9,289 bases of DNA. Source: a candidate division Zixibacteria bacterium 4484_93 (GTDB taxonomy: Bacteria > UBP14 > UBA6098 > 4484-93). Shown here piece after piece: positions 1-5,841 of the stretch. The position numbers and the translations under genes were made by a program. Under the pieces are notes generated by a model, which searched no databases, was not told where the DNA came from, and saw only the letters and a list, made by a program, of their open reading frames with translations. Position 1 is the stretch's first letter, and the number at the start of each line of letters is the position of its first letter. The DNA is taken from NCBI GenBank assembly GCA_002085385.1, contig NATO01000096.1, forward strand, positions 1 to 9,289. Direction: 5' to 3'.

Positions 1-654
1 GACATCGGGTTCGCCACAGACCCGGATGCCGACCGACTCGCAATCATCGATGAGGCGGGAAACCCAATCGGTGAGGAGCTCACACTGCCATTGTGTGCAA
101 GATATATCCTCTCAAAGAAGAAAGGAGCTTATGTTGTCAATGTCTCATCATCGCTCGTTAACCGCCTCGTTGCCGAGGAGTTCGATGTCCCATTCTACCA
201 GACGAAGGTCGGTGAGATAAATGTAGCGTCTATGATGATGATGAAATCAGCGGTCATCGGAGGCGAAGGAAATGGTGGGGTTATCCTCCCCGATTCGCAC
301 ATCGGCAGGGACGCCGCCGTGGGCATCGCTCTCATCCTGGCTCTGCTCGCAGAGGGGAACCGCTCTCTCTCTGAACAGGTGAACGATTTTCCAGAATACC
401 ACATCGTCAAGCTGAAATTGCCTCTGATTGATAATCTTCCCTCTGCTGTTGAAAATGTTATACAGATGCTCTTGCCTGACAATGTCGATGAAATAGACGG
501 CTGGAAACTTGAGTTCCACGACAGATGGGTGCAGATAAGGGCATCCAACACAGAACCTATTGTCCGCGTCTACGCTGAGGCACCAACAGTCGCCGAGGCA
601 GAACAGATGGCGGATAAAGTCAGAGAAATCTTAACAGGGGAAAAGAAGATATGA
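1..654 (+). CDS. glmM: Phosphoglucosamine mutase / phosphomannomutase family protein, 5' end missing
   Basis: This is an alpha-D-phosphohexomutase, a family that moves phosphate between C6 and C1 of a hexose phosphate in the cytoplasm and so feeds nucleotide-sugar synthesis. Frame 1 is open from the first base, so the 5' part, including the catalytic phosphoserine loop, lies outside the window; 217 codons remain. Visible motifs are the metal-binding loop DPDADR (19-36), the sugar-binding loop GGEGNGG (259-279) and the C-terminal phosphate-binding loop RASNTEP (538-558). The GNGG loop resembles archaeal-type GlmM and phosphomannomutases rather than classical bacterial GlmM, which has GGE.SGH. 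Substrate (glucosamine-, mannose- or glucose-phosphate) is therefore uncertain, and the symbol is a family-level guess. The stop codon overlaps the nrdR start by 4 bp (ATGA). Its position before glycosyltransferase and ligase genes fits supply of sugar precursors. Confidence 0.9.
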   Translation, partial: DIGFATDPDADRLAIIDEAGNPIGEELTLPLCARYILSKKKGAYVVNVSSSLVNRLVAEEFDVPFYQTKVGEINVASMMMMKSAVIGGEGNGGVILPDSHIGRDAAVGIALILALLAEGNRSLSEQVNDFPEYHIVKLKLPLIDNLPSAVENVIQMLLPDNVDEIDGWKLEFHDRWVQIRASNTEPIVRVYAEAPTVAEAEQMADKVREILTGEKKI

Positions 655-1106
655 GATGTCCATACTGCGGACACGAGGAGGACAAAGTCGTCGATACCAG
701 ACCTGTAAAGGATGGAATGGGGATAAGACGCAGGCGTGAGTGCCTCTCCTGCCATAAGCGGTTCACAACATACGAGTATATCTATACCATAGAGCTTATG
801 GTCGTCAAGAACGACGGCAGGATTGAGCCGTACGATAGGGAGAAGCTTTTTAACGGGCTCGCCGCAGCCTGCCACAAGCGGCCAATCTCGATGAAGAGAC
901 TGGAGGCGGTGGTCGATGAGATAGAAGAGGAGATTATGTCGAGACCAGGAAGGGAGGTGGCAAGCAAATCTATCGGTGAGCTGGTGATGGAAAAGCTCAA
1001 GGAGCTGGATGAGGTCGCCTATATAAGATTTGCCTCTGTCTATCGTAAGTTCAAAGATATAAATGAGTTTATGCAATCACTTAAATCTTTACTTGATGAA
1101 CAGTGA
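651..1106 (+). CDS. nrdR: Transcriptional repressor NrdR
   Basis: NrdR is a nucleotide-sensing repressor of ribonucleotide reductase genes. The 151-residue product has the usual family length. It begins with the zinc ribbon MRCPYCG and a second pair CLSC, giving Cys3, Cys6, Cys31 and Cys34, with the characteristic basic stretch GIRRRREC between them. The rest (about residues 49-139) is the ATP-cone that binds ATP or dATP, with a good match around KNDGRIEPYDREKL and VAYIRFASVYRKF. The ATG overlaps the previous stop by 4 bp and has AGGGGA (636-641) upstream as ribosome binding site. No ribonucleotide reductase gene is visible here, so it probably acts on targets elsewhere. Its stop overlaps the next GTG start by 4 bp, implying translational coupling. 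Confidence 0.97.
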   Translation: MRCPYCGHEEDKVVDTRPVKDGMGIRRRRECLSCHKRFTTYEYIYTIELMVVKNDGRIEPYDREKLFNGLAAACHKRPISMKRLEAVVDEIEEEIMSRPGREVASKSIGELVMEKLKELDEVAYIRFASVYRKFKDINEFMQSLKSLLDEQ

Positions 1107-2209
1107 GATTCATTATTATGACCGAGGACTTCCCACCGAAAACCGGTGGGCTCGCTCAATGGAGTGAGAACCTTTGGATTGCTCTTCGGTCGATGGATGA
1201 TGATGTCTCTGTTATTACGAAGGGCGACATTCGCAGGAAGGATGGCTGTATTCAGTATCTCCCCGATGTCCTCTGGCAGGATACGAGAGGGCTACGGATG
1301 TTATTGGCTCTGCTGCCTTTCGTTTTAAGGAAAAGGAGACTCGTCGTCTTTGTATCCACATGGATAGCAGGTTTTCCTGCTGCGGTGCTCAAACTATTTT
1401 TCCCGTTTCGGCTCATCGTTGCTGTGCATGGAATGGAGCTTGTCAAGTGGAAGAGAGCCTGGCACAGGTTGAAGATGAGATTTGTTTTCTCGTCGTCCGA
1501 CGCGATAATCGCTGTGAGCGAATACACAAAATCGGTTCTGACAGGGATGTTTCCGAAGCTTTTGCCAAAGCTGAAGGTCGTCAGGAACTGCGTTCAGCTG
1601 CCCGCATCCTTCGATAATAAGCGGTATCTTAGACGGTTTTCCCTCCCGAAGGGTAGATACATCATAACTGTTTCGAGACTCGTTGCCAGGAAGGGGATAG
1701 ATACCGTTATCGGGGTTATGCCACAGCTTATAAGGATGTTCGATGATATATACTACATCGTTGCAGGCGACGGGGAACAGCGGAATAGGCTCGCAAATCT
1801 TGCAAGAGAAAAAGATGTCTCTGACAGGGTAATATTTGTTGGCTCCGTTAATGGAATGGAAAGGCTTGCCCTGCTTGAGGCATCCTCCGTTTTTGTTATG
1901 CCGGTCAGGAGGTTATCTGATGATTTTGAGGGGTTCGGTATAAGCATAATCGAGGCTGAGGCAGCTGGTCTGCCTGTTGTTGTCGGAAACTCGGGCGGAG
2001 CACCGGAGGCGCTCGCAGATGGCAAAACGGGATTTGTTGTCGACCCGGAATCGGAGGAGGAACTTATTGACAGACTTTCTCTTTTGCTCTCGGATGAGGA
2101 TGTAAGGAGAGGTATGTCTGAGGTGGCGAGAAGCTTTGTCGAGGAGAATTACACCCTCGATATTATGAGAGAGAGTCTTTCCAACATTATAGGAGGTATC
2201 ATTGGATAG
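1103..2209 (+). CDS. GT4 family (GT-B fold) glycosyltransferase
   Basis: This 368-residue protein is a retaining glycosyltransferase of family GT4, probably cytoplasmic or bound to the inner face of the membrane, moving a sugar from a nucleotide-sugar to a glycan or lipid acceptor. The N-terminal Rossmann half opens with IIMTEDFPPKTGGLAQW, whose Gly-Gly loop is typical. The C-terminal half shows VSRLVARKGID, VAGDGEQ, and the EX7E motif at Glu276/Glu284 (EGFGISIIE) followed by EAAGLPVVVGNSGGAPEAL, the nucleotide-sugar binding region. The GTG start overlaps the nrdR stop by 4 bp. The Shine-Dalgarno is weak, but starting here gives the expected first beta strand; the next in-frame ATG at 1118 would cut it. 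PimB-like mannosyltransferases are close in style, but donor and acceptor cannot be read from sequence. Confidence 0.94.
   Translation: MRFIIMTEDFPPKTGGLAQWSENLWIALRSMDDDVSVITKGDIRRKDGCIQYLPDVLWQDTRGLRMLLALLPFVLRKRRLVVFVSTWIAGFPAAVLKLFFPFRLIVAVHGMELVKWKRAWHRLKMRFVFSSSDAIIAVSEYTKSVLTGMFPKLLPKLKVVRNCVQLPASFDNKRYLRRFSLPKGRYIITVSRLVARKGIDTVIGVMPQLIRMFDDIYYIVAGDGEQRNRLANLAREKDVSDRVIFVGSVNGMERLALLEASSVFVMPVRRLSDDFEGFGISIIEAEAAGLPVVVGNSGGAPEALADGKTGFVVDPESEEELIDRLSLLLSDEDVRRGMSEVARSFVEENYTLDIMRESLSNIIGGIIG
2191..2196 (+). promoter_or_regulatory. Ribosome binding site supporting the TTG start at 2202
   Basis: A perfect AGGAGG lies 5 nt before the TTG at 2202, inside the end of the glycosyltransferase gene. 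It favours this rare start over the in-frame ATG at 2235, whose nearest AGGAG (2217-2221) is 13 nt away. Confidence 0.7.
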
Positions 2210-4397
2210 AAACGGCAGGAGAATCGGCAGGGAGATGTTCCATATTCTCTTTCCAGCATTTTTCCTCTACCTCGCACTCGATGGTGGTGGCTGGAAGCTC
2301 TTCCCGAAAACTGTGGCAATAGTTGTAATATCAGGGTTTTATCTTCTATGGGTCAATCGAGAAAAACTTGTCTTCTCAAAATTATTCATTCCTCTTTTGC
2401 TCTTCCTCGGATACTCGTTCTTCTCGATATTTGTCTCCGTGAACCCATCATCGACGGTAGAGCAGTTTCTCAACTACTTTGGCTATTTCCTTATCTACAT
2501 CCTGCTTTTTAACTACACGAGGGAAACAGGCAAGTTGCGTGAATTCCTGCGATTTACAGTCCTTTTTTCGCTGCCTGTTATCGTAATTGGGTATATATTT
2601 TATATCCAGAATATGCTGGGGCTTATCATAACATCGCACGATATGCCGGGATACTTCATCGGAACATTCTACTGGAAAAACCCGATGGCAGGGTATCTGC
2701 TCTTCGTGATTCCGATATCCTTTTTCCTTTATCTGACAGAAGAGAAGAAGTTATGGCGATATGTGGAGTTTATCATAGCGGTTCTATCGCTCGTTGGCTT
2801 TGTTCTCACACGTTCTCGAGGTGGCTGGGTATCGCTTGCTGCAGCGTCGGTTATGGCTCTTTTGGTGTATCTCCGTTTGGGCTATCGTAAGGGGGATGTT
2901 AAAAAGCTTGCATCTGTCCTCATCGTGTCGGCTGTTCTTGTTCCGCTTTTCATTGCCCCGAGGATGCTTGTAAAGCAAGCAGGTAGCTTGAAGGAGGTAT
3001 CTCGTGTGGAGCAGGTTCGCTCATTCGAGGAGCGCAAACTTATGGGTGATATGGCTCTGCGCGTCTTCTCCGATTTTAAGCTATTCGGTGTCGGGCTCGG
3101 CGGTTTTAGGAGTGTCTATCCGAGCTATCTAAAATCGTCTTCCTACCTCTCGACAAATGTCCATAACCAGTATCTCCAGATAGCCGCAGAAGGAGGAATA
3201 TTTGGGCTACTTCTATTTCTCTTTATGGTATTCTCTATGCTCTGGGGGATATTCAGGGGCTGTTTCCTACTGTCCGATGAAAAAAAATATCTTACTCTTG
3301 CCGTTTTTGTATCGGTTCTTGCCTTCTCGCTTCACATTATGTTTGATTTCTCGTTTTCCTTCTGTTCCTTAAGCTACCTTTTCTTTGGGCTCGCCGGTGC
3401 AGCTGCCGGGACTGTCTCTTATGCCGAGAAGGAGTCGAAGCCACTTATGATTCTTTTTGCCGTTCTTTCGGTGCTGATTACTATTGTTTCCGCACTGTTT
3501 CTTACCGCCGATACAAGCTTCCGGGAGGCGAGGGAGTATCTGCGGAAGAGCGACCTGCTTTTTGCCAGAAGTAAGCTATCGCTTGCCGTTATGCTGAACC
3601 CACTCAATGCCGATTATCGGGTTGAGAGAGCGAACTTCCTTTTTACTATCGGGAAGAGCGATGAAGCACTCTCGCAGCTCGATATAGCTGAGAAACTTTC
3701 TCCATTCTCGCCGGCAGTTCATCTTGTCAAATCCCGTATCTATGAGAAAAAGGATAGCCTCGGGCAGGCTGTCAGATCCCTTGAGCGTGCAATATCGCTT
3801 GCTCCATTCTCCCGACCGGACCAGTATAACAAGCTTGCCTACCTTTATACGAAGCTTGGGAGGAATAAAGAGGCGAAAAGGACATACGAGGAGGCTATCA
3901 GGATATTTTCGAGCCGACCGGATGAGAAATATTCCCAGCAGACGGTATCCTTCAGATATTACATCGCACAGACGCATCTGGCTCTTGCCGATATGCTCGA
4001 AGAGGAAGGCAATCCTGCTGAGGCAGGAGAACATAGAAAGCTCGGTGAGTTGCTTGGGAAGCCTCGCAAGAAAGACCTCCTTGCTACCAAGCTCGGATTT
4101 GATACATATACGCCTGAATACACAGTTGCCACCATCTTCTCCGCTATATCCAGATTTGATACGACCGCTCTGGATACACTCCTTCTCGAGAGGAAATCGC
4201 TTACCTGGATGATGAACGGGGAGGATTCCGTTCGAGTTCTGCGAATTATCAGTGTGGATTATGATATGCTATCGAGCTTTTCCGATGTGGTCTATCTTAT
4301 CCGCTGGTATCACAAGGACGGTGGTTTCGAGGATTCCCTCGGGCAGATGGGGTTCACCCTGAAAGGAGGGCACTGGAGAGGAATCTTCAATGAATGA
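2202..4397 (+). CDS. O-antigen ligase/polymerase-like membrane protein (Wzy_C type) with TPR tail
   Basis: This 731-residue protein combines about 12-13 hydrophobic segments (residues ~13-434) with a soluble C-terminal half. Features of the O-antigen ligase/Wzy superfamily are TRSRGGW at 203-209 and the long loop between segments 9 and 10 that contains GVGLGGF and VHNQYLQIAAEGG (His321, Asn322), presumably periplasmic. Such proteins transfer or polymerise lipid-linked glycans. TPR repeats follow (~441-570; e.g. ALSQLDIAEKLSPFSPAV, AVRSLERAISLAPF). By segment count these should also be periplasmic. The last ~100 residues (TPEYTVATIFSAISRFDTTAL ... GHWRG) look like an NTF2/DUF4878-type domain, which is only an impression. 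The TTG start overlaps the previous gene by 8 bp; an ATG at 2235 is the alternative. It also overlaps the kinase gene by 8 bp. Whether it acts as ligase, polymerase or protein glycosyltransferase is unclear. Confidence 0.9.
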   Translation: MDRNGRRIGREMFHILFPAFFLYLALDGGGWKLFPKTVAIVVISGFYLLWVNREKLVFSKLFIPLLLFLGYSFFSIFVSVNPSSTVEQFLNYFGYFLIYILLFNYTRETGKLREFLRFTVLFSLPVIVIGYIFYIQNMLGLIITSHDMPGYFIGTFYWKNPMAGYLLFVIPISFFLYLTEEKKLWRYVEFIIAVLSLVGFVLTRSRGGWVSLAAASVMALLVYLRLGYRKGDVKKLASVLIVSAVLVPLFIAPRMLVKQAGSLKEVSRVEQVRSFEERKLMGDMALRVFSDFKLFGVGLGGFRSVYPSYLKSSSYLSTNVHNQYLQIAAEGGIFGLLLFLFMVFSMLWGIFRGCFLLSDEKKYLTLAVFVSVLAFSLHIMFDFSFSFCSLSYLFFGLAGAAAGTVSYAEKESKPLMILFAVLSVLITIVSALFLTADTSFREAREYLRKSDLLFARSKLSLAVMLNPLNADYRVERANFLFTIGKSDEALSQLDIAEKLSPFSPAVHLVKSRIYEKKDSLGQAVRSLERAISLAPFSRPDQYNKLAYLYTKLGRNKEAKRTYEEAIRIFSSRPDEKYSQQTVSFRYYIAQTHLALADMLEEEGNPAEAGEHRKLGELLGKPRKKDLLATKLGFDTYTPEYTVATIFSAISRFDTTALDTLLLERKSLTWMMNGEDSVRVLRIISVDYDMLSSFSDVVYLIRWYHKDGGFEDSLGQMGFTLKGGHWRGIFNE

Positions 4398-5841
4398 TTT
4401 TGCCGGAAGATACAGGATTGTCTCCGAGCTTGGCTCGGGCGGGACAGGTGCGGTCTTCCTCGTCGAGGATAAACTCGAAAAGAGGAGATGTGCCCTTAAG
4501 ACCCTATCGCATATCGAGCAAGCTGCACGCTTCAAAAGAGAATTTTATACACTTGCACAGCTCGATATTCCCGGTGTTGTTCGTGTGTATGATTTCGGTG
4601 TGGAAAACGGGAATTTCTTCTACACGATGGAGTATATAACAGGTAAATCGCTCGATGGGGTCCCTCTGCCTCTTCCTTATGAGGATGTGGCTAAAATTTT
4701 ATACAGTATCTCCGATACCCTCGAATCCGTTCATTCTTATGGAATACTGCATTGTGACCTCAAGCCATCGAATATCTTCCTCGAGGGTGATAAAACTATC
4801 CTTGTGGATTTTGGTTTGCGTGGAGAGAACGGCATCTCCGGGACACTGCCGTATATCGCTCCGGAGGTGATAAGGCGAGCAGAATACAGCACCGCATCCG
4901 ATATGTATTCTGTCGGTGTGATTGGGTATGAGCTTTTGTACGGAATGAACCCCTTTTGTTCTGATGTGCCGCAGGAGGTTATAGACCGCCAGCTCGAACT
5001 TACCCCGGATTTCCCTGAAATAGAGGCAGACAAGAAACTGGTGTTGCTCATCCGCTCCCTCTTGGAGAAGGAGCCTACAAAAAGAGTATCATCCGCCGGA
5101 CAGGTGAGGCAGACACTCTCTGCGATACTTTATCCGGAGAAAGAAGAGGCAATAAGCATTGTCAGGCATATCCCGGGTGGGAAATTTGTCGGACGGGATA
5201 ACCAGATGACATTCGTTCTCGATGCACTCAAAAATTTAAGCAAGCCGACATTTTTTCAGCTCACCGGTTCCGGGAAGTCGAGATTCTTGAAGGAGTTAAG
5301 CTTTGTCCTGAAGACAGAGAAGATTCTGTTGCTCCCCGCTCTCGAGGGGGGTTCGATGAGCAATATCTTTGCTCCGCTTCTGGGAAGAATAAGAAGAGGG
5401 CTTGTGAAGAATGAGCTTTCTTCTCTTGTTAGTCAGGGTGAGTTTGACCCGGAGAGGCTTGCACGACTTGTCCTTCTCGCATCAGAAGAAACAGGCGAGA
5501 AGATTGTCTTCCTGTCGGATGGTATCTCACAGCAGCTAAGTCTGGTTCTCGATGAGCTCGGGGATAGTATTCCATATCTTTTCGTCTCGAGCCGGGCGCC
5601 CAGGGTAAAAGGCTTTAGCAGGCTTGAGCTTCCGCAACTGTCGGCTGATGAGCTGAATGAGTATCTCTTCTCCGTATTCCCCGATATTATCTCGGGAAAT
5701 GAGATTGCGACGCTCATCTTCTCCGCCACCGGCGGCGATATAAAAAAGGTCAGGGAAACGCTCGTCTCACTCTCCGAGAGAGGTGGCATCAAAAGAGGAA
5801 AAGATGGCGTTGTATCTACTCCGAAAGGGGATAGTCTTTGA
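4390..5841 (+). CDS. Ser/Thr protein kinase fused to an AAA-type ATPase-like domain
   Basis: The first ~256 residues are a Hanks-type protein kinase: glycine loop GSGGTGAVF (15-23), ATP-anchoring Lys37 in CALK, catalytic loop HCDLKPSN (Asp123, Asn128), DFG (140-142) and APE (157-159). Cys replaces Arg of HRD, so it is a non-RD kinase, and only 14 residues separate DFG from APE. From FVGRD (266-270) a second domain resembles the AAA_16/MalT-like STAND ATPases that follow kinases in many regulators. Its P-loop is shortened to TGSGKS (292-297), and the Walker B region is KIVFLSD (Asp377), so ATP hydrolysis there is doubtful. No transmembrane segment is seen, so it is cytoplasmic. The start has GGAGAGG (4375-4381) 8 nt upstream and overlaps the previous gene by 8 bp. 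The 3' end overlaps the activator gene in another frame. The protein likely signals to that activator; its trigger and targets are unknown. Confidence 0.92.
   Translation: MNDFAGRYRIVSELGSGGTGAVFLVEDKLEKRRCALKTLSHIEQAARFKREFYTLAQLDIPGVVRVYDFGVENGNFFYTMEYITGKSLDGVPLPLPYEDVAKILYSISDTLESVHSYGILHCDLKPSNIFLEGDKTILVDFGLRGENGISGTLPYIAPEVIRRAEYSTASDMYSVGVIGYELLYGMNPFCSDVPQEVIDRQLELTPDFPEIEADKKLVLLIRSLLEKEPTKRVSSAGQVRQTLSAILYPEKEEAISIVRHIPGGKFVGRDNQMTFVLDALKNLSKPTFFQLTGSGKSRFLKELSFVLKTEKILLLPALEGGSMSNIFAPLLGRIRRGLVKNELSSLVSQGEFDPERLARLVLLASEETGEKIVFLSDGISQQLSLVLDELGDSIPYLFVSSRAPRVKGFSRLELPQLSADELNEYLFSVFPDIISGNEIATLIFSATGGDIKKVRETLVSLSERGGIKRGKDGVVSTPKGDSL
5795..5799 (+). promoter_or_regulatory. Ribosome binding site supporting the ATG at 5804
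   Basis: GAGGA ends 4 nt before ATG 5804, within the 3' end of the kinase gene. The earlier in-frame GTG at 5783 has only a GAGAGAG run abutting it, with no proper spacing. This favours 5804 as the start of the activator and suggests coupled re-initiation as the kinase is being finished. Confidence 0.5.

Noticed and set aside
195..551. Minus-strand open frames throughout 195-8656 and 8984-9262
   Set aside because: They lie opposite strongly supported genes, have Ser/Arg-rich shadow composition and show no domain motifs.
3724..4212. Plus-strand 162-codon open frame inside the ligase gene
   Set aside because: It is an alternative frame of the TPR region, with low-complexity Arg/Ser content and no family resemblance.
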